Source: Collinsella sp.
GTDB lineage: Bacteria; Actinomycetota; Coriobacteriia; Coriobacteriales; Coriobacteriaceae
Assembly (NCBI GenBank): GCA_031294825.1
Contig: JAUMPM010000054.1
Location: 1 to 35,871, forward strand
Length of the DNA stretch: 35,871 bases
Direction: 5' to 3'
The notes under the pieces: generated by a model
Seen by the model: the letters and a program-made list of their open reading frames with translations, nothing else
What the model was told of the DNA's origin: nothing
Databases searched by the model: none
Shown here: positions 1 through 8,122 of the stretch, piece by piece
Layout of the letters: every line of letters starts with the position of its first letter
Numbering within the stretch: the stretch's first letter is position 1
Position numbers and translations under genes: made by a program

Positions 1-1
1 C

Positions 2-2974
2 GCCGGCCTGCCCGTGGGCGCGCACTACACCGTGACCGAGGACGCCGCCGAGGGCTACACGACTGCGGTCAACGGGGCTGACGGCTCCAAGGCCGAAGGC
101 GCCGTGACCGAGGACGGCGCGACCGTCGCGTTCACCAACACGTACGGAACGGCCACCGAGGGCAGGGACATCTCCACCGCGGGACTCTTCACCAAGACGC
201 TCGAGGGCCGCGACTGGGCGGAGGGCGACAGCTTCCAGTTCGCGCTCGCGGGCGAGGGCGGCGCCCCCATGCCCGAGGGGTCTGCCGACGGCTCCAAGAC
301 CGTCAGCGTGACGGCCGCCGCCGGCACCAGGGCGGGCGATAGGGTCGCCTTCGACTTCGGCCCCATCCGCTACACGCTCGATGACATCAAGGACGCCGGG
401 TTCGCCGAGGTCGGCGGCAAGCGCGTGCGCGCCAAGACCTTCACCTACACGGTGCGCGAGGTCAGGCCCGATGACGGCTCCGCCATCGCCGGCGTGGCCT
501 ACGACGGCCACGTCGCCACGATGACGGTGACCGTGACCGACGACGGTTCCGGCAACCTCACGGCCACGACGCCCGCGATCGCGCAGGTGAGCGGTGGCGA
601 CTTCGTCAACACCTACACGACTGAGCTCGACTATTCGGCCCGCGCGGGCGTGCGCCTGTCCAAGACGCTCTCCGGCCGCGCCATGGAGGCGGGGCAGTTC
701 GCCTTCACCGTGACCGCCGACGCCGAGACGGCCGCCAAGCTCGGCCTCAAGACCGGCAAGGACGCCTACGCCGTGGCCGCTGCCGATGACGGAGAGGCCG
801 ACCTGGTCGACCTCGTCGGCGGTGCCGCGGAGAGCGACGTGAAGTTCACCGACGCCGACGCGGGCAAGACCTACAGCTTCACCGTCACCGAGACCAAGCT
901 CGGCGGCGAGGGCTACACCAACGACACCGCGCCGCGCACGGTGGCCATCGCGCCCGGCTACGACGCCGCGACGGGCAAGCTCACGGTCACGACCACGGTT
1001 GCCAAGGACGGTGTCGAGGTCGCCCGCAGCGAGGTCTCCACGGCAGATGACGCCACGGAGACGCCCGCGCTTGTGACGGTCGCGTTCGAGAACTCCTACG
1101 AGGCCACCGGAACGCTCGGCGGCGAGGGCAACGTGGCAATTAACGCCACCAAGACGCTGACGGGCCGCGCCGCGGCGGCAGGCGAGTTCTCGTTCTCCGT
1201 CCGCGATGCCCAGGGCGACGTGGTCGCGACCGCGACCAACCGGGCCTCCGGCGACGGCGAGGCCGCGGGGCTCGCGTTCTCGCCCATCGCCTACACCACC
1301 GACACTCTCGAGCAGATGGTGGCGGACGGCACCGCCACCAGGGCCGCCGACGGCTCATGGGCCATTCCCTATACCGTATCCGAGGACGGCACGGACCGGC
1401 TGCCCGCGGGCGTGACGGCGACCGCCTCGAGCTTCGACATCACGGTCAAGGTGACCGATAACGGCAAGGGCGGGCTGGACACTGCCGTGGTCTACCCCGA
1501 GGGCTCCGGCGGCACGCTGTCGTTCGTGAACGGCTACGGCACCAACGAGGCGACAGTCGACCTCGCGGGCACCAAGACGCTGGCGCTCGGCCAGGCCGGG
1601 CTCGGCCTCACGCAGGCCGACATCGAGGGCAAGTACACCTTTAAGATCGCGCCGCTGGACGGCGCGCCCGCGCCGGCCGACGCCTCCGGCAAGACGGTGA
1701 CCGAGGCGACCAACGACGCCGCCGGCAACGTCGAGCTGGGCCACGTCACGTTTAAGCAGCCGAGCGACCTCGATGACGTCGAGATCGACCGCGACGGCCT
1801 GCGCACCAAGACGTTCGCCTACCGGGTGAGCGAGTCCGGCTCGGTCGACGGCGTGGCCAACGACGCGACGGCGACCAGGACCTTCACGGTCAAGGTGGTC
1901 GAGGACACCAATGCGGGCACGCTCTCCGCGGAGGTCCTGCCCGCAGAGGGCACGCCCGAGGGCAAGGGCGCGTTCGAGTTCACCAACACCTACGGCGTGA
2001 ACCCGACGCCGAGCTCCGTCACCGACCAGATCACGGTGAACAAGAAGCTCGAGGGCCGCGACCTGGCCGAAGGCGAGTTCGAGTTCCAGCTGGTCGAGAT
2101 CGCCGCCGACGGCAGCGAGAGCGTTGCGGCGACGGGCAAGAACGCCGCCGACGGCACGGTCGTGCTCAGCCCCGTCACCTACACCGCGCCCGGCGCGCAC
2201 GGCTACGAGCTGCGCGAGGTCGCCGGCACGGCGGGCGGCGTGACGTACGACAAGACGACGTACCGCGTGCGCACGACGGTCACCGATGCCGGCAACGGCA
2301 CACTCGCTGTCAAGCACGAGCTCATGGATGCCGAGGGCAATGCCGCAAACGACACCTCGGTGACCTTCACCAACGGCTACAAGGCCGCACCCGTCACCCT
2401 CAAGCTGGGCGCCGCCAAGGTGCTCAAGGGCGCCGAGCTCAAGGCGGGCCAGTTTAGCTTTGAGCTCAAGAGCCGGGACGGCAAGGTCATGTCGACCGCC
2501 AAGAACGCCGCGGACGGCAGCGTCACGTTCGATGTGCTGACCTTCAAGCAGGTCGGCACCTACACCTTTACGGTGAGCGAGGCCGATGATGGCCAGGCGC
2601 ACGTGACCTACGACAAGGCGGTGCGCAAGATCGTCGTCACGGTGAGCGACGAGGCGGCAGACGGCACCAGGACGGGCTACCTGTCGGCGAGGGTCTCCTA
2701 CGAGGGCGACGCCAACCTGCCGCCGGTCTTCACCAACAGCTACGCCGAGAATCCCGGGACCCCCGGCACCCCCGAGAACCCCGGCACGCCGGGCGGCGGC
2801 TCAGGCGGCGGTTCAGATAACGGCTCCGGCAGCGGCTCCGGCGGCGACGGCTCCAAGGGCGGCATGCCCGACACCGGCGACCGCAGCCTGCCGGTCGAGG
2901 CGCTCGCGGCCATGGCCGGCATCGGCGCGCTGGCCGTCGCGGGCGGCGCGGCCCTGTACCGTAGGCGCCGCTAG
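2..2974 (+). CDS. Isopeptide-repeat pilin/adhesin, sortase-anchored (5' end outside window)
   Basis: Large wall-anchored surface protein. The reading frame is open to the left edge, so the signal peptide and N-terminus are missing; about 990 residues are visible. Counting from the GTG at 14, six complete repeats of roughly 115-150 residues lie near 56-201, 210-362, 373-508, 513-661, 671-789 and 795-911, preceded by the end of a seventh. Each opens with a lysine block such as TKTLEGR or SKTLSGR and closes with an F-x-N-(T/S/G)-Y block such as FTNTYG. That Lys/Asn pairing, with an internal Glu, is the signature of streptococcal-pilin-type isopeptide domains, which self-crosslink. A Pro/Gly/Ser linker (about 912-950) leads to MPDTG (951-955), a hydrophobic helix and RRRR, a complete sortase sorting signal. 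A role as pilin backbone or adhesin is inferred. No sortase gene is in the window. Confidence 0.9.
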   Translation, partial: AGLPVGAHYTVTEDAAEGYTTAVNGADGSKAEGAVTEDGATVAFTNTYGTATEGRDISTAGLFTKTLEGRDWAEGDSFQFALAGEGGAPMPEGSADGSKTVSVTAAAGTRAGDRVAFDFGPIRYTLDDIKDAGFAEVGGKRVRAKTFTYTVREVRPDDGSAIAGVAYDGHVATMTVTVTDDGSGNLTATTPAIAQVSGGDFVNTYTTELDYSARAGVRLSKTLSGRAMEAGQFAFTVTADAETAAKLGLKTGKDAYAVAAADDGEADLVDLVGGAAESDVKFTDADAGKTYSFTVTETKLGGEGYTNDTAPRTVAIAPGYDAATGKLTVTTTVAKDGVEVARSEVSTADDATETPALVTVAFENSYEATGTLGGEGNVAINATKTLTGRAAAAGEFSFSVRDAQGDVVATATNRASGDGEAAGLAFSPIAYTTDTLEQMVADGTATRAADGSWAIPYTVSEDGTDRLPAGVTATASSFDITVKVTDNGKGGLDTAVVYPEGSGGTLSFVNGYGTNEATVDLAGTKTLALGQAGLGLTQADIEGKYTFKIAPLDGAPAPADASGKTVTEATNDAAGNVELGHVTFKQPSDLDDVEIDRDGLRTKTFAYRVSESGSVDGVANDATATRTFTVKVVEDTNAGTLSAEVLPAEGTPEGKGAFEFTNTYGVNPTPSSVTDQITVNKKLEGRDLAEGEFEFQLVEIAADGSESVAATGKNAADGTVVLSPVTYTAPGAHGYELREVAGTAGGVTYDKTTYRVRTTVTDAGNGTLAVKHELMDAEGNAANDTSVTFTNGYKAAPVTLKLGAAKVLKGAELKAGQFSFELKSRDGKVMSTAKNAADGSVTFDVLTFKQVGTYTFTVSEADDGQAHVTYDKAVRKIVVTVSDEAADGTRTGYLSARVSYEGDANLPPVFTNSYAENPGTPGTPENPGTPGGGSGGGSDNGSGSGSGGDGSKGGMPDTGDRSLPVEALAAMAGIGALAVAGGAALYRRRR

Positions 2975-2985
2975 CGATATGGACG

Positions 2986-3020
2986 AGTGGGGCGAATCCA
3001 TCCGATGGGTTCGCCCCACT
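2986..3020 (+). terminator. Hairpin after the pilin gene
   Basis: A 15-bp stem (2986-3000 with 3006-3020, one G:U pair) and a 5-base loop begin 12 bases after the stop codon of the adhesin gene. There is no T-tract, so it may stabilise the 3' end or be a weak terminator. It ends exactly where the -35 box of the SRP RNA promoter begins. Confidence 0.55.
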
Positions 3021-3048
3021 TGCCGTGGCGGGCGGGAGCAGGTAAGAT
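3020..3048 (+). promoter_or_regulatory. Promoter of the SRP RNA gene
   Basis: TTGCCG at 3020-3025 and TAAGAT at 3043-3048 are separated by exactly 17 bases, a good housekeeping-sigma layout. The predicted start near 3055 lies about 10 bases before the first stem of the SRP RNA. The -35 box touches the base of the preceding hairpin. Confidence 0.6.
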
Positions 3049-3055
3049 ATACCGA

Positions 3056-3180
3056 GCGCCTAGCGCGTTCGATGGGTTCGGATGACGACATGTTCCGAAT
3101 CTGGTCAGGTCCGGAAGGAAGCAGCCATAAGGAGCCTCTGTCGGGCATCCGGATCCATCGAGCGCACGGGCTTTCTTTTT
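3056..3180 (+). ncRNA. ffs: Signal recognition particle RNA, small bacterial (4.5S-like) type
   Basis: RNA scaffold that binds Ffh and directs ribosomes making membrane proteins to FtsY. The universally conserved domain IV is at 3103-3126: GGTCAGGTCC, the GGAA tetraloop at 3113-3116, then GGAAGCAGCC. The flanks pair as one long rod: 3065-3075 with 3155-3165, CGGATG (3079-3084) with CATCCG (3146-3151), and CGACA (3086-3090) with TGTCG (3139-3143). The rod of about 100 bases and the lack of an Alu domain identify the short form. A T-rich run at 3171-3180 follows and probably ends transcription. The 5' end is set from the promoter and is approximate. Confidence 0.93.
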
Positions 3181-3317
3181 GCGCGGTTTTACCAAACCGC
3201 GCAATGCTCGACGCTGCGCGCCACCCAGAGCGACAATTTGTCATTCAAAAGGCAAGGCATGACCAGAAGGTCTATGCCTTGCCTTTTTCATGCCAACTTG
3301 TTCGCTCTGGGTGGCGC
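3181..3317. repeat. Nested hairpin block downstream of the SRP RNA
   Basis: Three structures follow one another. A 9-bp hairpin, GCGCGGTTT with AAACCGCGC, occupies 3181-3202. Outer arms at 3218-3236 and 3298-3317 are complementary apart from one extra base (arm core CCACCCAGAGCG). Inside them, 3247-3287 forms a hairpin of 14 + 4 bp around an AGAA loop and ends in TTTT, a good terminator shape. No credible coding frame crosses the block. The layout of long outer arms around an inner hairpin recurs elsewhere in this window. Confidence 0.6.
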
Positions 3318-3587
3318 TCGCTGGCTTTGCCAAAACATCGATGGCTACGCGGTCCAGGAGGCGGCGAAGTGTTTGGTGTCTCGCTGGTCCTCGGCTTTGC
3401 CTGCGGGATCGCTCGACTACCAAACAGCCCGCCGGCACCGGAACCGCATCGTCCAAAAATCACCCGTAAAGGCGCGTTAGCCTAATTAAATCTATCCCTT
3501 AAGGAATGCTGCTCGTTGGCGTTGTTTGGAGCGCGGTGGCGATGTGCTTCAAGAGTCGGCGGTGCTGTTGCTTGAATTTTTGCAGTT
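3318..3587. other. Non-coding stretch with degenerate repeats
   Basis: No ribosome-binding site with a plausible gene is visible. GTTTGGT (3370-3376) can pair with ACCAAAC (3419-3425), and the flanks extend this imperfectly towards GCGGTCC (3349-3355) and GGAACCGC near 3440. A short degenerate repeat, GATGGCTACG followed by a CAAGAG-CGGCG-like core, appears near 3340, near 3540 and again near 4850. Bases 3485-3506 match 4800-4821 and mark the left end of the duplicated unit that carries the surface-protein genes. Confidence 0.5.
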
Positions 3588-3632
3588 AAAGAGGCCCGTT
3601 TCCCTAGGTGGGGAAACGGACCTCTTTTTGTC
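3588..3632. terminator. Terminator after surface-protein gene 1
   Basis: Arms 3588-3604 and 3611-3627 form a 17-bp stem with one wobble around 6 bases. The plus-strand side ends in TTTTT, so it terminates rightward transcription best, but it sits just beyond the stop of the leftward gene and probably serves both directions. It is nearly identical to the hairpin at 4901-4941. Confidence 0.8.
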
Positions 3633-3672
3633 TCTGGGCTTGTGGATTGGCGAAGACAATAACCGCTGGCAG

Positions 3673-4686
3673 CTATTTTGAGTTCTTGATGCGGCGTACG
3701 CCCGTGGCGGTTATTCCGAGGCCTGCGGCGGCGATTCCTGCGAGTGCGATTGCGCTCGGCGCTGTGTCGCCCGTGTTCGCGAGCTTGCCGGCGGTCGTAT
3801 TTGCTTGCTTGCCGCTGCTCGAGTTCGCCTGCTTGGTGGAGCTTGGTAGGGCGTCTTTGCCGGTTGCAGGTGAGGCAACGGGCGGTGTCGCCTCGGCGGG
3901 TTGCGTCGAGCCGGAGGGAGGCGTCGTCTCGGTCGGTTTCGTTATCTCGGGCGAGGTGGCCTTGTCTGCCGCGGCCTTTGCCTCTTCGTATGCCTTGCAG
4001 GCGTCGTCATAGGCCGCTTGCGCCTTTTCCAAATCGCCGAGGAGCGCATTTCGCTTGGCTATGTCCTCGTCGATGTGGGCTTTAGCTTCCTGCGCCTCAC
4101 TTTCGGAATCCTGAACCTGTCTTTCCTGGCTTTCGAGCCGGCGTCGGTAGGAGTGAAGATCATCTTCACAAGATTTCTCTCGCCTTTCTGCCGACATGAT
4201 CTCACGTCGCAACTGCTTAATATGCTCTTTAGTAGCTGTGCTGGGCTCCTCGCCGCCGAGTGCTTCAAGTGCCTTATCTAATTCTGCCTGAAGGCCGCTT
4301 GTCCGGCTGTGGGCCTCATCGTATTTGGCTTGGGCTGCATCGACGTTCGCTTGCATGGCGGGAAGGCGTTCCCTCCGTTTGGCGGCTTCCGCCGCCACCA
4401 TGTCGTAGATCTCTTGAAAAGCGGCAATGTCATCATCGATTGCTGCAAGTTTCTCGGGACTTGCGGCAACTTTTGCGGCCTCGAGGTTTTTGAGCGCTTC
4501 CTGCATGGCTGCATACGCTTTTTCTTTTGCGGCGGCCGCATCTTCCATTTGCAAGGCAACTGCACCGGTGTGGGAGCTGGTTTCTGCCGCGATCGCCGTT
4601 ACGGGGGCGATTCCCGCGACAAGTGCCGCGGAAAGGGCGATGCCCACAGTTGCTCGTCTTGCTCTTCTTGCGAGAATGTCGTTCAT
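3673..4686 (-). CDS. Coiled-coil wall-anchored surface protein, copy 1
   Basis: Predicted secreted, sortase-anchored protein of 337 residues with no recognisable enzymatic domain. The N-terminus (MNDILARRARRATVGIALSA) is a signal peptide: basic start, hydrophobic core and an AIAAE cleavage region near residue 34. Residues about 45-235 are rich in Ala, Glu, Lys, Gln and Arg with heptad character, so a long coiled-coil rod is expected. A Thr/Pro/Ser-rich wall-spanning stretch (about 240-295) leads to LANTG, a hydrophobic helix and RRIKNSK, a sorting signal. GAGGTG lies 6 bases before the ATG. It is a tandem paralogue of the gene at 4987-6054. Signal peptide and last ~110 residues are almost identical, while the rod differs in sequence and length. 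Function unknown; a stalk, adhesin or peptidoglycan-interacting rod are possibilities. Confidence 0.85.
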   Translation of the reverse strand: MNDILARRARRATVGIALSAALVAGIAPVTAIAAETSSHTGAVALQMEDAAAAKEKAYAAMQEALKNLEAAKVAASPEKLAAIDDDIAAFQEIYDMVAAEAAKRRERLPAMQANVDAAQAKYDEAHSRTSGLQAELDKALEALGGEEPSTATKEHIKQLRREIMSAERREKSCEDDLHSYRRRLESQERQVQDSESEAQEAKAHIDEDIAKRNALLGDLEKAQAAYDDACKAYEEAKAAADKATSPEITKPTETTPPSGSTQPAEATPPVASPATGKDALPSSTKQANSSSGKQANTTAGKLANTGDTAPSAIALAGIAAAGLGITATGVRRIKNSK

Positions 4687-4899
4687 CTCGGCACCTCATT
4701 TCAAGGGTCGGCGACTAACTTGGTAGCACTACTGTAAGTATATCAGGCGGTTTGCCCGCCATTGATCGGGCGTGCGCGTATACCCCTTGATTAACAGCCA
4801 TTAAATCTATCCCTTAAGGAACGCGGCTTGCTAGTGTTGTCTGGGCATTGATGGCTACGTGGTTCAAGAGACGGCGGCATTACCATCTGTTTTTACAAG
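4687..4899. other. Intergenic region between the duplicated surface-protein genes
   Basis: Holds the leftward promoter of copy 1: on the minus strand TGA-TATACT, an extended -10 element, whose plus-strand complement AGTATA is at 4737-4742; no good -35 was found. ACTTGGTA at 4718-4725 matches one arm of the inverted repeat in the copy 2 promoter, but its partner here is degraded to TATCAGGC. From 4800 the downstream flank of copy 2 starts, repeating 3485 onward. No gene was seen. Confidence 0.5.
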
Positions 4900-4900
4900 T

Positions 4901-4944
4901 AAAGAGGTCCGTTTCCCTGGGTTGGGGAAACGGACCTCTTTTTG
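4901..4944. terminator. Terminator after surface-protein gene 2
   Basis: A perfect 17-bp stem (4901-4917 with 4925-4941) around a 7-base loop, followed by T residues on the plus strand. It lies about 40 bases beyond the stop of the leftward gene and duplicates the hairpin at 3588-3627. The T-tract favours stopping rightward transcription. Confidence 0.82.
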
Positions 4945-4986
4945 TCTCTTGGCTTGTGGATTGGCGAAGACAATAACCGCTGGCAG

Positions 4987-6054
4987 CTATTTTGAGTTCT
5001 TGATGCGGCGTACGCCCGTGGCGGTTATTCCGAGGCCTGCGGCGGCGACTGCTGCGAGTGCGATTGCGCTCGGCGCTGTGTCGCCCGTGTTCGCGAGCTT
5101 GCCGGCGGTCGTATCTGCTTGCTTGCCGCTGCTCGAGTTCGCCTGCTTGGTGGAGCTTGGTAGGGCGTCTTTGCCGGTTGCAGGTGAGGCAACGGGCGGT
5201 GTCGCCTCGGCGGGTTGCGTCGAGCCGGAGGGAGGCACTGTCTCGGTCGGTTTCGTTATCTCGGGCGAGGCGGCCTTGTCTGCCGCGGCCTTTGCCTCTT
5301 CGTATGCCTTGCAGGCGTCGTCATAGGCCGTTTGCGCTTTTTTCAAATTGTCGAGGAGCGCATCTCGCCAGGCTATGAACCGGTCGATATCGGCTTTATA
5401 TTTCTCTACAGCACGTTCACAGTCATTAACTCGTCTTTCCTCTCTTCTGAGGCGGTACTGGAACTCGCGGAGCTCCGTTTCGCAATAGTTTACGTGCGTT
5501 TTTGCCGATATGATCTCACTGTGCAACTGCTTTATTTGCTGTTTAGTAGTTTCGACAAACTCCTCGTAGCCGAGTGCTTCGAGTGTCTTAAGCATCTCAT
5601 GTTTCTTCTCTAATTCTGCCTGGAGCTCGCTTACCCGGTTGATGGCCCCGTCGTATTTGGCTTGGGCAGCATCGACGTCCGCTTGCATGGTGGGAAGGAG
5701 TTCCCTCCCTTCGGCGGCTTGCGCCGCCATCTTTTCGCGGTACTCTTGAAAACGGGTAATGTCATCATTGAATCTCGCAATTTTCTCGGGACTTGCGGCG
5801 TTTTTTGCGGCCTCGAGGTTTTTGAGCGCTTCCTGCATGGCTGCATACGCTTTTTCTTTTGCGGCGGCCGCGTCTTCTGTCTGCGGGGCGCCCGAATTGC
5901 CGTTGGCGGCGCTCGTCTGCGAAACGGCCGCACCGGTGGGGGCGCTGGTTTCTGCCGCGATTGCCGTTACGGGGGCGATTCCCGCGACAAGTGCCGCGGA
6001 AAGGGCGATGCCCACAGTTGCTCGTCTTGCTCTTCTTGCGAGAATGTCGTTCAT
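4987..6054 (-). CDS. Coiled-coil wall-anchored surface protein, copy 2
   Basis: Paralogue of the preceding gene, 355 residues. The signal peptide (about 1-34) and the Pro/Thr/Ser wall-spanning part with LANTG, hydrophobic helix and RRIKNSK tail are nearly identical to copy 1. Just after the signal peptide it carries an extra segment (SQTSAANGNSGAPQTED region). Its coiled-coil core, about residues 60-255, keeps the early block KEKAYAAMQEALKNLEAAK but then diverges strongly; cysteines occur within the rod. The unit, including promoter and terminator, repeats with a step of about 1314 bases, so this is a tandem gene duplication followed by divergence or recombination in the exposed middle. An adhesin or stalk role is inferred only from architecture. 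Confidence 0.85.
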   Translation of the reverse strand: MNDILARRARRATVGIALSAALVAGIAPVTAIAAETSAPTGAAVSQTSAANGNSGAPQTEDAAAAKEKAYAAMQEALKNLEAAKNAASPEKIARFNDDITRFQEYREKMAAQAAEGRELLPTMQADVDAAQAKYDGAINRVSELQAELEKKHEMLKTLEALGYEEFVETTKQQIKQLHSEIISAKTHVNYCETELREFQYRLRREERRVNDCERAVEKYKADIDRFIAWRDALLDNLKKAQTAYDDACKAYEEAKAAADKAASPEITKPTETVPPSGSTQPAEATPPVASPATGKDALPSSTKQANSSSGKQADTTAGKLANTGDTAPSAIALAAVAAAGLGITATGVRRIKNSK

Positions 6055-6085
6055 CTCGGCACCTCATTTCAAGGGTCGGCGACTA

Positions 6086-6116
6086 ACTTGGTAGTACTAA
6101 TGTAAGTATACCAAGT
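6086..6116 (-). promoter_or_regulatory. Promoter and operator-like inverted repeat of surface-protein gene 2
   Basis: ACTTGGTA (6086-6093) and TACCAAGT (6109-6116) are perfect inverted 8-base arms. Between and under them, on the minus strand, lies TGG-TATACT, an extended -10 element (complement at 6105-6110), so a protein bound to the repeat would cover the promoter. The copy 1 promoter keeps the -10 and one arm only. The regulator is unknown. Confidence 0.45.
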
Positions 6117-6191
6117 GGTCGACCCGACACTGGCTGGGTGCGCGCCTCTCCGCTTCTTTGGAAACCGAATCCTATTAGAAATGACGAGTTG

Positions 6192-6221
6192 TTTACGCTT
6201 CTTTTGGGCTCACCGTACTAT
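6192..6221 (+). promoter_or_regulatory. Possible promoter of the ABC exporter operon
   Basis: TTTACG (6192-6197) and TACTAT (6216-6221) stand 18 bases apart, 45 bases before the proposed ATG. Both boxes match the consensus only partly, so this is a weak call. Confidence 0.3.
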
Positions 6222-6265
6222 CATGATTCGGATTGAGTGTGAATGATGATAGGGAGCGCCTATAC

Positions 6266-8122
6266 ATGATTGAGCTGCTCAGGCGTTTTGGTGGTAAGTT
6301 TCGCCGGTATATGGTGATCGGCCCTGCGTGTAAGCTGATCGAAGTGATCTTTGACCTGCTGACGCCGCTGGTGATTGCCCAGATGATCGATAAGGGTATT
6401 GGCGCACACGATGTCAACGCCGTCGTCCACTACGGTATGCTGCTTGGCGCCATGGCTGTGATCGGCATCTCGTTTACGCTCGTCTGCCAAAAGATGGCGG
6501 CGCTCACCTCGCAGGGCATGGGCACCGATATCCGCGGTGCGCTCTACCAGCACATCAACAAGTTGAGCTATGCCGAACTCGACCGCTTTGGCACGCCGTC
6601 GCTTATCACCCGCATCACCAACGACGTCAACCAGGTGCAGCTCGCTGTGGCGCTGGGCGTACGCATGCTCATCCGCTGGCCCTTCTTGGCGGTGGGCTCT
6701 ATGTGCGCGGCCCTTGCCATCGACCTTAAGCTCGGCATGATCTTCTTGATCTGCACGCCCGCTATCGGCCTGGTGTTTTGGTTTGTCATGGCGCGCTGTA
6801 TCCCGTATTACAGGCAGCTGCAGGCAAAGCTCGACCGCATCGCGCTTATCTGCCGCGAGGGGCTTTCGGGCGCCCGCGTTGTTCGCGCCTTTGTGCGTGA
6901 GGACCACGAGCGCGAGCGTTTTGCCCAAGCCGCCGATGACCAGGCCAATACTGCCATCGCGGTGGGCAAGCTCTCGTCGATCCTTAATCCCGTCACGTTT
7001 CTTGTGATGAACCTGGGCGTGTGCGCCATCCTGTGGGTGGGCGGCATCCAGGTCAACGTGGGCGAGCTTACGCAGGGCCAGGTCATGGCGTTTGTGAACT
7101 ACATGACGCAGACCCTGACCTCCATCGTATACGTCGCCAACCTGGTCGTGGTCTTTACCAAGGCGAGCGCGAGTGCTTCGCGTATCAACGAGGTGCTCAA
7201 CTGCGAGCCGAGCATCACCGACGAGGGCGATCAGTCGGTTGCGCTGCCCAAGCCGAGCGAACTGGCGGGTGGCGCTGTTCCGGTCCCCGCGCTGAGCTTT
7301 GACCATGCGAGCTTCTCGTTTGGCGCCGGCGCGGCAAATGCCGTGAGCGATGTGACTCTGGAGCTGCCGGTGGGCAAAACCCTCGGCATTATCGGCGGCA
7401 CGGGCAGCGGTAAGTCGACCCTCGTTTCGCTTATCCCGCGCCTGTACGATGCGGGCGTGGGCAGCGTGTACGTGATGGGCTCCGACGTGCGCGCCTGGCA
7501 GCTCGACCAGCTGCGCCACGTGGTCGCGACCGTTCCGCAGCGTGCGTCGCTGGTGAGTGGCACGATCCGCAGCAACCTGACCTGGCGTGACGAGGCTGCG
7601 CCCGACGAGGATCTCTGGGCGGCGCTCGACATGGCGCAGGCCAGCGAGTTCGTGCGCAACAAGCCGCAGGGGCTCGATACCCCGGTCGAGGCGGGCGGTA
7701 AGAACTTCAGCGGTGGCCAACGCCAGCGCCTGACCATCGCGCGCGCCCTGGTGGGCTCGCCTCAGATATTGATCATGGACGATTCTGCCTCGGCGCTCGA
7801 CTTTAAGACCGACGCGGCGCTTCGCCATGCCATCCGCGAGCGCAGTGTGCGCGGTGCCGCCGAGGGCGGGCTGCCGCTCACGACCGTCATCGTGAGCCAA
7901 CGTGTCTCGACCGTTCGCGATGCCGACATGATCTGCGTACTTGACCACGGTTCGGTCGCGGGCCTGGGCGCGCACGATGAGCTCTACACGACCTGCCAGC
8001 TCTACCGCGAGATTTGCCAGTCGCAGCTTCGCCGCGAGGAGCTCGAGGGTCAGCAGGGGAGCACGACGCCCGCGTCCGCTCCGACCGCCCCCGCATCCGT
8101 CTGCGCAAAGGAGGGCTGCTAA
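6266..8122 (+). CDS. ABC exporter half-transporter with degenerate ATPase site
   Basis: First subunit of a heterodimeric type IV ABC exporter: six-helix transmembrane domain (about residues 15-310) fused to an ATPase domain. Visible motifs are Walker A GGTGSGKST (near 377), signature NFSGGQRQR (near 479) and Walker B ILIMDDSAS (near 500). The residue after the Walker B Asp is Asp, not the catalytic Glu, and the switch His is Gln (VSQRVST, near 543). These are the marks of the degenerate partner in TM287/288- or BmrCD-like pairs. ATG 6266 was chosen because AGGGAG at 6251-6256 is well placed; a TTG at 6233 would add 11 residues. The stop codon is immediately followed by the partner's ATG. Substrate unknown; multidrug, lipid or peptide export are all possible. 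Confidence 0.92.
   Translation: MIELLRRFGGKFRRYMVIGPACKLIEVIFDLLTPLVIAQMIDKGIGAHDVNAVVHYGMLLGAMAVIGISFTLVCQKMAALTSQGMGTDIRGALYQHINKLSYAELDRFGTPSLITRITNDVNQVQLAVALGVRMLIRWPFLAVGSMCAALAIDLKLGMIFLICTPAIGLVFWFVMARCIPYYRQLQAKLDRIALICREGLSGARVVRAFVREDHERERFAQAADDQANTAIAVGKLSSILNPVTFLVMNLGVCAILWVGGIQVNVGELTQGQVMAFVNYMTQTLTSIVYVANLVVVFTKASASASRINEVLNCEPSITDEGDQSVALPKPSELAGGAVPVPALSFDHASFSFGAGAANAVSDVTLELPVGKTLGIIGGTGSGKSTLVSLIPRLYDAGVGSVYVMGSDVRAWQLDQLRHVVATVPQRASLVSGTIRSNLTWRDEAAPDEDLWAALDMAQASEFVRNKPQGLDTPVEAGGKNFSGGQRQRLTIARALVGSPQILIMDDSASALDFKTDAALRHAIRERSVRGAAEGGLPLTTVIVSQRVSTVRDADMICVLDHGSVAGLGAHDELYTTCQLYREICQSQLRREELEGQQGSTTPASAPTAPASVCAKEGC

Noticed and set aside
2979..3485. Open frames running through the SRP RNA
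   Set aside because: They cross a conserved structured RNA and several hairpins, and the product has no protein-like features.
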